A stretch of 64,000 bases of DNA from Methylocella tundrae. GTDB lineage: Bacteria > Pseudomonadota > Alphaproteobacteria > Rhizobiales > Beijerinckiaceae. Numbering within the stretch: the stretch's first letter is position 1; each line of letters opens with the position of its first letter. Positions 53,836-62,294 of this stretch are shown here, in pieces. The stretch lies in assembly GCF_038024855.1 (NCBI RefSeq), contig NZ_CP139087.1, forward strand, positions 1 through 64,000, given 5' to 3'. The notes beneath the pieces were generated by a model. That model searched no databases and was not told the DNA's origin. It was given only the letters and a program-made list of their open reading frames with translations. The translations under genes and the position numbers were made by a program.

Positions 53836-53973
53836 ATGAGCATTCACCAGCAAATTGAAGAACTTCGCGCAGAACTCCGCAACTGCCTCGACGCCGAGGA
53901 GCGCACCCACATTCGACAGGAACTCGATATAAAGGAACTGATCGCCGCCGACGGCGATCAGGATGCCAGCTGA
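53836..53973 (+). CDS. Small coiled-coil protein (45 aa)
   Basis: AAGGGAGAGC precedes the ATG. Acidic helix (IHQQIEELRAELRNCLDAEE) followed by a short tail. The first two thirds reads as a coiled coil. Unrecognised. It shares its leader with the gene at 42918 but not its sequence. Confidence 0.6.
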   Translation: MSIHQQIEELRAELRNCLDAEERTHIRQELDIKELIAADGDQDAS

Positions 53974-54083
53974 CGCCACGCACGCCGCACACTCCGGCGG
54001 GGGCGAACGCCTCCGCCTTTCTTCCTTTTTTGCACTGCCTCCGTCATCAACCCGCGCAGACGCTGAGTTTCAGCCCCCGGCTC

Positions 54084-54494
54084 TTATGCGCGAAACGCCT
54101 GGCCGCCGAGATCCGTCAGCGCGAACCCTCCCCCAGTGAACAGCAGCTTCGCCCTGTTCACCTTTGCGCACGCATAGGCGTAGCAGGCGCTCATACTGAG
54201 CCCTGCCGGATGGCGGCCTTCGCCATATTGCGCGAAGGCATCCGCCGCCATCTCCAGTTCCCGTTCTCCGATGCTCACGATCCTGAAATTGGCCGCTTCC
54301 AGAAAAAGGCGCACATGCGCCCGCGCGGCGCTGACCGAGAACATGTGGCTGTCGCAAAGACTGGCCACGGTTTCCGATACCGACAGAGCCGAACACAATC
54401 TCACGCGCTCGCCTTCAAGCCGATCGGCGATTTCTCTCGACTGAGCGTCTCCCATGATGATTGACATCAACGCTGATGCGTCTGCGAAAATCAT
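54084..54494 (-). CDS. vapC: VapC-type PIN-domain toxin
   Basis: 136 residues. The PIN fold has the first Asp in MIFADASALMSIIMGD, Glu in SVSETVASL and a late acidic cluster (FTGGGFALTDLG), so it should be a Mg-dependent RNase that cuts tRNA or rRNA in the family. Overlaps the antitoxin gene by 4 bases. It would help stabilise the plasmid. Confidence 0.88.
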   Translation of the reverse strand: MIFADASALMSIIMGDAQSREIADRLEGERVRLCSALSVSETVASLCDSHMFSVSAARAHVRLFLEAANFRIVSIGERELEMAADAFAQYGEGRHPAGLSMSACYAYACAKVNRAKLLFTGGGFALTDLGGQAFRA

Positions 54495-54733
54495 CGGCTG
54501 TCTCCCGCAACCGTATCCGCTCCGCCCTCGACATTCACGTTGCGGACTGCGGGCGGCAGCGGATGATCCTCTCTCAACCGAGCGAACCGATCGCGCAAGG
54601 GCATCGCCTCGGCTGATCGCTCCAGCTCAGCCGCAACAGCTAATTTCACAGCATCCTGTTTCGTCAGGCCACGCTGTTTCGCCAGTCGCTCCACCAGCTC
54701 GGCGGTCACATCGTCCTTGATATAAAGAGGCAT
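54491..54733 (-). CDS. vapB: VapB-type antitoxin
   Basis: 80 residues from the ATG at 54733 with GGGAG upstream. The longer frame to 54763 would start inside the operator, so it is rejected. An N-terminal DNA-binding part (MPLYIKDDVTAELVERLAKQ) and a C-terminal toxin-binding tail. Binds and neutralises the toxin and represses the operon. Confidence 0.85.
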   Translation of the reverse strand: MPLYIKDDVTAELVERLAKQRGLTKQDAVKLAVAAELERSAEAMPLRDRFARLREDHPLPPAVRNVNVEGGADTVAGDSR

Positions 54734-54745
54734 CGAAACTCCCGA

Positions 54746-54783
54746 GGATATCCGAATATCCATTTCAGGATATCCGAATATCC
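54746..54783. promoter_or_regulatory. VapBC operator: tandem GGATATCCGAATATCC sites
   Basis: Two identical 16-base sites (54746-54761 and 54768-54783), each nearly palindromic, with centres 22 bases (two helical turns) apart, just upstream of the antitoxin start. Expected binding sites for autorepression by the toxin-antitoxin complex. Confidence 0.8.
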
Positions 54784-54861
54784 TACACCTTCCAACTCAT
54801 TTGGCGGGCCCCCTAACCGAAAAACGCGGCGCGGCGGTCCCGCCAACACGAACCCGGTTTT

Positions 54862-55572
54862 CTACGACCCCCATGAGCGAAACCACCCTTTCACGGCGCT
54901 CGGCAAATCCTTCAACTCGCGCGGCTCGAAGGATTTCGCCATGCAAGCCCGTTGCGGCGCCGCGTTATCCCCGACGCGCACCGAAAACGACGTCGCAGCG
55001 CAACGACCCGCCGCATCCATCGTCGGCCCGTCCTCCCACGCCCGCACCTGATAGCCCGACCATGCTATGAAAAGCATCGCGGCGCCGGCGATCGCCGCGA
55101 AGCGCATCGCCATCCCCCGATTGTAATTCGTCTGCTTGAGAATCAGCCATCCGCTCGTTTCAGACAACAATGCCGTCGCCATCGTCCGCGCGACCCGTTG
55201 GATCGATTGATCGTATTGGAATTGGGTTTCGGCCTCCGCCCGCGCGGCGATCTTCGTCGCCTCCTGCGCGAGCTCCAGAACCTGATGACCAGCCTTGAAC
55301 AGGGCCTGAAGCTCCGCGAGTTGACCCTCCCGAAACTCCTCGGCCGATGCTTCGATCCGCTTGCACAAAGGATCGATTGTCCCCCCGATCTTCTCCTCGG
55401 CGCCGACGACGATGTTGGCCAACTCTTCGATCGCGAGCCGCTGATAACGCGAAAACACCCCGAGGGGCCCGTGCTCGTCGAACCCCTCCTCTTTGAGGGA
55501 GGCATCCATTTCCGCCGAGGCGGCGCGAAGCTTCTCCATCGCGCCGTCGCCAATCTTCCCCGTCTCGCTCAT
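54862..55572 (-). CDS. StbC-position membrane/coiled-coil protein
   Basis: 236 residues: long coiled coil (about residues 10-130), one transmembrane span (FAAIAGAAMLFIAWSGYQV) and a short exposed C-terminus. It resembles the DUF6753 proteins found beside plasmid StbB-like ATPases. It overlaps the StbB-like gene by 4 bases. A role in plasmid positioning or transfer at the membrane is inferred. Confidence 0.7.
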   Translation of the reverse strand: MSETGKIGDGAMEKLRAASAEMDASLKEEGFDEHGPLGVFSRYQRLAIEELANIVVGAEEKIGGTIDPLCKRIEASAEEFREGQLAELQALFKAGHQVLELAQEATKIAARAEAETQFQYDQSIQRVARTMATALLSETSGWLILKQTNYNRGMAMRFAAIAGAAMLFIAWSGYQVRAWEDGPTMDAAGRCAATSFSVRVGDNAAPQRACMAKSFEPRELKDLPSAVKGWFRSWGS

Positions 55573-56360
55573 GGAAGCCAGTCCTCAATGCCGTAAGTCC
55601 GGAATTGCTTCTCCATTTTGTTCATCCAGACTTTAACCTGATACGCTCTTGCCGGATCGAACGGGACGCCGCTTTTTCCTCGACGGCCCTCTATCGCCTC
55701 ATTCAGGCTCAACCCCTCGGCGCGCATCACTTCCATGCAAGCCAATTTCTCCATTCTGATCACAGATCCCCTCTTCAGCATTTCGCTGTAGCCCGAATGG
55801 CTCTCGAGCCACTCAAATGCGCTTACGGCATTTTTTCCTGCCTTCACGAGGTTGTAATTCAGGACCAGAATCGAATGCTCCGCCCGGAAATAGCCCGCCC
55901 GAAAAATACTCAGGACATGCTCAAAATCGTCCTTGTCGGGGCCGATCATGAACACCCCCAACGCGGTGGCTCCGACGTCCTCGCAGAATTCCGGAAGGTT
56001 CATATCGCGCGCATGTTCAGCGAGAACCCTGTCACCGCCACCGAGATCGAGTACGAGAGACGCTTTTCTCAGCGCCATCTCTCCACTCAATGTAGTCACC
56101 CATTCGGAGACATCCGCGATATCCGCGCTGATAGGTTGCCGTGCGCCGTCCTGTTCTTCCGCAGGATAAAAAGCAGCCAACGTCGGGTTGCCCTTGTCGC
56201 CGTCTCCTATGATGACTTCCCTCCCCGCCCGCCGCGCGCGTTGGATCAGAAAGTCAAGAAACGTCGATCCCCCCGTTCTACCCCGCCCATGTCTCACGAC
56301 AAGAACAGGCGGCCTCTCCGCGCTCGCGCCACTTTGTTCTTCAAACGCCTGAATATTCAT
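55569..56360 (-). CDS. stbB: StbB/MobD-like P-loop ATPase
   Basis: 263 residues. ParA/MinD-like: a modified P-loop (VLVVRHGRGRTGGSTFLDFL) near residue 22, LVLDLGGGD (Walker B-like) near 100, and the LVLNYNLV nucleotide-binding segment. In R388 StbB is needed for conjugative transfer and balances StbA-dependent plasmid stability. Overlaps its neighbours on both sides, so it is the central gene of an stbABC-like operon. Confidence 0.8.
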   Translation of the reverse strand: MNIQAFEEQSGASAERPPVLVVRHGRGRTGGSTFLDFLIQRARRAGREVIIGDGDKGNPTLAAFYPAEEQDGARQPISADIADVSEWVTTLSGEMALRKASLVLDLGGGDRVLAEHARDMNLPEFCEDVGATALGVFMIGPDKDDFEHVLSIFRAGYFRAEHSILVLNYNLVKAGKNAVSAFEWLESHSGYSEMLKRGSVIRMEKLACMEVMRAEGLSLNEAIEGRRGKSGVPFDPARAYQVKVWMNKMEKQFRTYGIEDWLP

Positions 56361-56938
56361 GCTCCATACTCCTTTTTTGGTCCTATCAAGTTCTCAATCC
56401 CTTGATCTATGGGGCGACCGATAGACCGATTAGATTCCTGCCTATTGCGAGCCGCACCAGCCAAATTGATATACTCGCGAATATTCTGTTGCACCGGCTG
56501 GATCCACCCTTCGTGATCTTTGAAATAGTCGTCGTTCCAGAGCGTCGCCCCGATCGGCAGTTCCGTCTGAACCTCCGCTAACGCCGGCCCAACCGGTCCA
56601 GTAATCCGCGACGGCATATTTCGTCGCGGATCAGCGGCGCGGCGCGCTGCCTGCGCGGCTTCCTCTGCCCCACGCCGCACCTCCATGCGCGCGCGCTCTT
56701 TTCTAACGCGCCACCAGGTCAGCCGCGCCGTTCCAATGCTTGGCGCCTTCCCGTCTCTGTCCGTAATCCCCTGATCAGCGAACGACGAACACAGTTCTCT
56801 CCACGAGATCCGCGCTCCATTCGCGGCGTGCAGAACCCTGTCGTGATTGTCGTACAACCACCAAAACAGCGCTGACCGCGTTTTAGGTCGCTCGATCTGT
56901 TTCAAAATCGAGTCACGGCTTTTCGGGTTTGCACTCAT
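56357..56938 (-). CDS. StbA-position DNA-binding protein
   Basis: 193 residues from the ATG at 56938 with AAGGA seven bases upstream; the frame is open to 56980. The N-terminal half (SALFWWLYDNHDRVLHAANG ... SWRELCSSFADQG) has a winged-helix look, while the rest is charged and helical. Sequence similarity to R388 StbA is not obvious; the name rests on gene order beside the StbB-like ATPase. It should bind repeats near oriT. Confidence 0.65.
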   Translation of the reverse strand: MSANPKSRDSILKQIERPKTRSALFWWLYDNHDRVLHAANGARISWRELCSSFADQGITDRDGKAPSIGTARLTWWRVRKERARMEVRRGAEEAAQAARRAADPRRNMPSRITGPVGPALAEVQTELPIGATLWNDDYFKDHEGWIQPVQQNIREYINLAGAARNRQESNRSIGRPIDQGIENLIGPKKEYGA

Positions 56939-57720
56939 CTCCCAATCCTTGCGTTGCATCGGCGCGAACGCCCAGACCACGCTTCAAGTGCTAGACGCGC
57001 AAAACGCGAACGCAAAAATCCGCCCGCTCGGGCAAAGGATGGCCACCCCACCCACATTCGCGTGGACGGCGCCGCCGCCCGCCGACGTCCCTCAACAGAT
57101 TTCCGCGTTACGGCACCGTTACGATAGCGTTACCGCCGCTACCGCGCCGCTTCGACTTCGCTACGCAACCGCTGCGGCAAAAATCGAAAAAAGTTGCTAC
57201 ATGGACCAATGCACCATTGGTGCAGGTCCGCTCGCTGCGCTGGCGGACCTTCGCGCCTTCGGCGCGCGCGCTCCGCGCGAAATGAGAGATGGGCTCGCGG
57301 CAAACGGGCGCTTCGGCGAGGCACTTGCCGCCCAGCCCCGGCGCGGCGCGGCATCCAGCGACCTATTTTGTCCTCGAATCTGCGCGTCTGCGCTTCAGGG
57401 GAGGCCGCCGGACGCTTTGGATGGCATTTGAGTGCCAACGAGGCTTAGGGCGGTCTGTTGCCAGCCCTGCGTCCTCTCAGGGCTTCCGGCGGGCGGCGGC
57501 CAGGCAGGATTTCCGGCGGCGGGTTCGCCGCTCACGCCCCGGATCGGCGCCAATTGCGCCCGGCGCGATGCCGATTTCCCGTTCGCGTCGCCATGCGCCA
57601 GCGTGGTCACACCAGCGTCCGACACAGCGCCATCGCAGGGGACACTGCGACAGACCAGTTCCGACAGTGCGTTAGGAGCGCTGGCTAAATTATTGATAAA
57701 ACGGAATAAGGAACATCCAG
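56939..57720. other. Candidate oriT and stb operon promoter region
   Basis: About 780 bases without a gene between stb and relaxase operons, the place of oriT in R388. CGTTA occurs at 57106, 57117 and 57128, exactly 11 bases apart (CGTTACGGCAC, CGTTACGATAG, CGTTACCGCCG). Palindromes TGCACCA-T-TGGTGCA, GGACC / GGTCC and GGTCCGC / GCGGACC cluster at 57204-57253. No nick sequence could be assigned with confidence. Confidence 0.6.
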
Positions 57721-58661
57721 ATGGAAGACCAGAATACTCAGGCATCCGCTGTGAATGCGGAGAACCTGCCCGTCGAATTCAGTTTCGAAGGCCACGCCGT
57801 AAGAACGGTTCCTGATGGCGAACGGATTTTGTTCGTCGCCAAGGACGTCGCAGAGATCCTCGGCTACGAGAACACTCGCAAAGCTATCTCGGACCATTGT
57901 AAACAAGCGAAGTCCTTAAAAGACCTCTGGGGGGTAACGAATCGTTACGCCCCCTGCCGGTTGCGTTCAAATATGATCCTCAACTTAAGGTTATACCGGA
58001 ATCTGACCTTTATCGTCTGATCATGCGATCCGAGCTTGATGCTGCCGAACGATTCCAGGACTGGGTCACGGAAGACGTTCTCCCCGCGATCCGTAAAACC
58101 GGGCGGTACGAGTCAAGACAGCAGCCCTCCCTCGACCATAAAAGCGGCAGTTTCGAGCAAGCCTTTTGCGGCGACGTCCTGATCACGGACGAACTGCTCC
58201 AGATTTTGTTCGGCGAGAAAATTCCCCTCTCCGGCCACGAGAAATACCGCTTTCTCGCAGGGCCAACCTGCGACGCGCTTGGCCTTGCCGACCTGGCCGC
58301 CGCGCTCGAACTCATCCCCAAATCGGAACAGGAAACCGTCACCATCTATACGCCGCTGGGCCCGGAACAATTGCCCGCCATCACCGGAGCCGCGATTTAC
58401 TGCCTCGCCTTCACGCCAAGAAACCGTCCAGACAGAGCTCCACGGATCACGAAACCCTTCAGCAGCGTCGACTACATCAATCGTTTCGACCTACGTCTTC
58501 TGGCTATGCTGACCACAAAAGCGTTTCTTCGCTGGCAGCAGTTCCGGCCCCGGCGCCTGGATCTCGACGGCTTCGACCCCTTCCTTCATAATTTCGAGTC
58601 CGCGCTGACCGCCGCGTTCAGTCTTGCCGCGCAATATGCTGAACCGGATTCCGATTCTTAA
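57721..58661 (+). pseudogene. BRO-N/antirepressor-like gene with a frameshift
   Basis: The first frame (57721-58020) is a BRO-N domain (VEFSFEGHAVRTVPDGERIL ... FVAKDVAEILGYENTRKAIS). It leaves register near the C5 run at 57950-57954. In the next frame the domain resumes (PQLKVIPESDLYRLIMRSEL ... FQDWVTEDVLPAIRKTGRYE) and continues to 58661. One added C would restore one protein of about 313 residues. It may be a true pseudogene, a sequencing error or a programmed shift. Confidence 0.78.
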
Positions 58662-58791
58662 ACGCGAACAGGCGGGGTGGCCCCCGGGCAGACCGGGCGT
58701 CTGCCCTTCTCAAACTGAATTTCCGTTCGCGCTCCGCGCTCGCATCCTCCGTTCCCATGGACATTCGCGTCCATGGAACATGGAGAAACTG

Positions 58792-59118
58792 ATGCAAGCC
58801 GCCGGCCTTAACCTAACCCCCGTCACAGACGCTCTCGCCGAGATTTCCGAAAAACTTAACACGATGGACCATGCGCAGGACGCGCTGCTCCTCAACGGAC
58901 ACGCTCTTCACGAACAGATGCAGGCCGTCGCCAGCCTCCTCAACCATCTGGTCGAAATGGTCACCCCGCCGCCCCGCGACCAAGAAGGGCCGACCCTGTC
59001 CGACCTCCTAAACCGGATCGTCCAGCAGCAGATCGCCCTGTTCCAGCTTCAGAAAGACACGGTCCAAGCGGTCCTGCGCATGGAACAGCGCTCCCTCGGC
59101 ATTCAGGTCGGGGGCTGA
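58792..59118 (+). CDS. Small helical protein before the relaxase (108 aa)
   Basis: GGAG six bases before the ATG at 58792; the frame is open further upstream to 58624. All-helical (LTPVTDALAEISEKLNTMDH ... LLNRIVQQQIALFQLQKDTV), probably an oligomeric coiled coil. Its stop is 2 bases before the relaxase start, in the place of the TrwA/TraM-type accessory gene, though it shows no ribbon-helix-helix motif. Confidence 0.65.
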   Translation: MQAAGLNLTPVTDALAEISEKLNTMDHAQDALLLNGHALHEQMQAVASLLNHLVEMVTPPPRDQEGPTLSDLLNRIVQQQIALFQLQKDTVQAVLRMEQRSLGIQVGG

Positions 59119-59120
59119 AA

Positions 59121-62100
59121 ATGCTGAATTTCAGGAAAGTCTCCGCCGATTCGGACGGATCGGAAATCCGTCGCTATATGACCCAGGACAAGCCAGAGCC
59201 CGACCCCGTCAGGGCAATCGACGCCGGCGGGAAGCTCCTCGAATCGGGCGAAAAGCTGACGCAATATTATACCGGCCGGGGCGCGCGGGCGAGCTGGCGG
59301 CCTGACATGCCCGCCGCCGTCGCCGCGGCTATCGGGCTGGCGGACGCCCGCCAGCAGCCTCGTGACATGGAACTCGACCGCCTTTTTGAGGCCAAACGCG
59401 CCGACAATGGTAAGGGCTGGTCTCAGCACCAGCGCAAGAACAGCGGCTTCGATTTTGTCTTTTCGCCGCACAAATCCGTCTCGCTGGCAGCCGAATTCGC
59501 GTCAAATCCAGCCGAAGCAGCGGCCATCCGCAACGCCATCTGGGCCGCCAACGACGACGCCTTGCGCTACGCCGCCGACGACCTCGCCCTCGCCCGAAAG
59601 GGTCACGCCGGCGAAAAGGGCGCCGACCATGGCGAAATCGGCTGGGTCACATTCGCTCATGACGCCGCGCGTCCGACGGTGGCCGTCCAGAATGGTCCGG
59701 ACGGCGCGACCTATCTCCTCGATGTGCCGACTGCCGGCGATCCCCATTACCATCTGCATAATTTCATCCCGAACATGGTGGTGACCAAAGAAGGGCGCGT
59801 CGGCTCGATCGACAGCCGCGCGCTGAGCGCGCACAAGGTCCACGAATATGGCGCTTATTTTCAGGCCCAGCTCGCCGATCGGCTTCGCGCCCTTGGCGTC
59901 CGCACCGGCTATGATCACGACGAACAGGCCGTCGTTCTGACCGACATCCCCGAGAAAGCTGTCACGCTGTTTAGCAAACGCGACCGCCAGGTCATCGGCG
60001 ACGCGCGGAAAATCGCCCGTGAACAAGCTCTCGACTGGGACGAGCTTACGATTGATCGCAAACGCCAGATACTGCACGAAGCGAGCGCCGAGGGCCGGCT
60101 CGGCAAGACGAAGGACGAGGCGCACGAAGTCTGGCGCCAGCAGGCGGCTGAAATAGGCTGGACTCATGACACCGTTATCGGCGCGATTCAGCATCCCGCC
60201 CTCACCGACGAGGATCGCTGCGACACGGCCTATCGCCATGCGGCCGCGGCTCTTTCGGGTGAGTTCCAGACGAGCGCCGTCATCGACTATGACAGGCTTC
60301 GCGTCCACGCGGCGCGCGGCCTCATCGCCGGCGGCGTCAATCGCGGCCGCGACGACGTCGACCGCGTCGTCGCTCTCCTTGAGGCGAGGGGGTTCAAACA
60401 CAATGGCGTCGCCGTCTCCGTCGTCGCGGGACTAAGAGACGGTAAGCTGAGCGTCACCCACACAGAGCAGATCCGGATCGAGCAAAGCCTTTCGGCACAG
60501 GCTCGCGCGGCGGCGACGCAGCGAACGTCCTCCCTTTCCGAGCCTGCGATCCTCGCCGCGATCCGCGCCGTCCAAAAAGACGATCCCGGCGTCCAGTTCA
60601 CGGATGAACAGCGATCCGCCATTTACGCTATCGGCCGCGGCGGAAAGCTTTCCCTTCTCACCGGCGTCGCGGGCGCCGGCAAAACCACGCTTTTGCGGCC
60701 ACTCGTGCGCGCATGGAAGGATGCAGGCTACGAGATGGTCGGCATGTCCACGGCCTGGCGTCAGGCCGACGCGCTGAAAGACCCTGGAATCGAGCGCACC
60801 TTCGCGCTTCAGCCCTTGTTGGACGCGATCGAGACCGGAGATTTCACGCCAGACGCCAGGACAGTCCTCGTTATCGACGAAGTCAGCCAGATTGGCCCGC
60901 GCCCGATGCTCAAACTGCTCGAGCTCCAGGCGCAGACCGGCATGACCATCAAAATGCTTGGCGACAGGGAACAGGTCCAGTCGATCGAGGCAGGCGATAC
61001 GATCGAACTGTTGCGCCGCGTCCTGCCGAAATCCGCCATGCCCGAAGTTCTGATCTCTCAGCGCCAGAAGGGCGCGCGCGATCTTAAAATCGCGTCTCTT
61101 TTCCGCGACGGCGACGCCGAGACCGCGTTTGAGATGAAGCGCGAGGACGGAACCGCCCATCTGGTCGAGGGCGACTACGACCAGGTGGTCCACAAAATCG
61201 CCGACCTCTATATCGAGCGCACGGACGCGCTTCAGGCCGCCGACAAACGCATGGGCGTCACCATCACGACCCTGACCAATTCCGAAGCGTCCGACATAAG
61301 CCAGGCGATTCGCAAACGTCTGATCCAGAGAGGCGCGATTGGCACGGACCAAACGATCCATAAAGCCGTCTATTATCGCGGCGAGAAGGCGGAACTTTTC
61401 AATATGCCAATCGCCACCGGCGACAAACTCCGGCTCTGTCGGAAAACGACGGCGAATATCGGCGGCCGCAGCGCTACGATCGGTAATAATGGCGACATTG
61501 TCTCGGTCGTCGGCAAGACCAACCAGGGCCTTGCTTTACGCAACGAACGCGGGCAAGTCGCCGAGGTCGACTGGCAGCGCCTGACAGACAAGAAAACCGG
61601 ACGCCTTCTCGTCGGCTTCGGACGCGCTTTCACGATCGACGCGGCGCAAGGGATGTCCACACGGGGGGAGCACATCAACGCTCTCCCCCACGGAACCGGA
61701 GCCGCCTCGGCGTTCAAGACTTACACGGCTGAAAGCCGCGCAACCGGCCAGACCCACACCATGATCTCCAAGGCCGCCGTCCTCGGCGCCGTCAAACGGT
61801 CGATGGCGCTAGGCGACGCCACGCCCGTCACCGATGAAGATCTTTGGGACAGAATCGCCAAGGACACCTCCCAAAAGCCGTACAAGGCCCTCGCCATCGA
61901 TCTGGCGGCCAAGGCAAAAATAGCTTCCGAACCGACCGTCAAAAATGGCTTGTCCGCCCACCGCAGGATTGAACGCGCCGCCGCAGCGACGCCCGCACTT
62001 GGCCAGAAAATCCGCGAAACCTTCGATGGCGCCGCCGCGCGCGAGGCGTTCGGCCGCCAGCGCGAGGCGCTTGACGAGTTTGTGCAGCAATGCGCCGCCA

Positions 62101-62249
62101 TGCTCAAAGAAGCAGCCGAGACTGTGAAGGAGCACATGAACGCCCTGCGCGTCGCCATCAGACCCGACGCCGCTGTGCATGGCGCCGCTTCTCCCGCCGA
62201 GCGCCCTCCGGAGGCGGCGATCCGGCCATCTCCCTCCCCCGGACCTTGA
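59121..62249 (+). CDS. MobF-family conjugative relaxase-helicase (TrwC/TraI-like)
   Basis: 1042 residues. The relaxase domain (1-300) has candidate catalytic tyrosines in LTQYYTGRG (near 48) and the His triad PHYHLHNF near 206. The helicase domain has Walker A GVAGAGKTTL near 514 and LVIDEVSQIGPRPM, followed by the RecD2-like motifs AFTIDAAQGMS. It nicks oriT, stays bound to the 5' end and unwinds the plasmid for transfer. It is transcribed away from the candidate oriT, as in R388 and F. Confidence 0.94.
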   Translation: MLNFRKVSADSDGSEIRRYMTQDKPEPDPVRAIDAGGKLLESGEKLTQYYTGRGARASWRPDMPAAVAAAIGLADARQQPRDMELDRLFEAKRADNGKGWSQHQRKNSGFDFVFSPHKSVSLAAEFASNPAEAAAIRNAIWAANDDALRYAADDLALARKGHAGEKGADHGEIGWVTFAHDAARPTVAVQNGPDGATYLLDVPTAGDPHYHLHNFIPNMVVTKEGRVGSIDSRALSAHKVHEYGAYFQAQLADRLRALGVRTGYDHDEQAVVLTDIPEKAVTLFSKRDRQVIGDARKIAREQALDWDELTIDRKRQILHEASAEGRLGKTKDEAHEVWRQQAAEIGWTHDTVIGAIQHPALTDEDRCDTAYRHAAAALSGEFQTSAVIDYDRLRVHAARGLIAGGVNRGRDDVDRVVALLEARGFKHNGVAVSVVAGLRDGKLSVTHTEQIRIEQSLSAQARAAATQRTSSLSEPAILAAIRAVQKDDPGVQFTDEQRSAIYAIGRGGKLSLLTGVAGAGKTTLLRPLVRAWKDAGYEMVGMSTAWRQADALKDPGIERTFALQPLLDAIETGDFTPDARTVLVIDEVSQIGPRPMLKLLELQAQTGMTIKMLGDREQVQSIEAGDTIELLRRVLPKSAMPEVLISQRQKGARDLKIASLFRDGDAETAFEMKREDGTAHLVEGDYDQVVHKIADLYIERTDALQAADKRMGVTITTLTNSEASDISQAIRKRLIQRGAIGTDQTIHKAVYYRGEKAELFNMPIATGDKLRLCRKTTANIGGRSATIGNNGDIVSVVGKTNQGLALRNERGQVAEVDWQRLTDKKTGRLLVGFGRAFTIDAAQGMSTRGEHINALPHGTGAASAFKTYTAESRATGQTHTMISKAAVLGAVKRSMALGDATPVTDEDLWDRIAKDTSQKPYKALAIDLAAKAKIASEPTVKNGLSAHRRIERAAAATPALGQKIRETFDGAAAREAFGRQREALDEFVQQCAAMLKEAAETVKEHMNALRVAIRPDAAVHGAASPAERPPEAAIRPSPSPGP

Positions 62250-62294
62250 TCCAAGACTACGCCGCCATCAGGCGCGCGCAGGGGCCGCGCTCTC

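Noticed and set aside
54734..54763. Longer antitoxin start at 54763
   Set aside because: It would lie inside the tandem operator, and the ATG at 54733 has the better ribosome site.
57361..57376. Possible relaxase nick site (TATTTTGTCC)
   Set aside because: The resemblance to R388-type nick sequences is too short to claim, and it is not clearly placed next to a stem.
59502..61361. Long minus-strand frames opposite the relaxase
   Set aside because: Antisense to recognised relaxase and helicase motifs.
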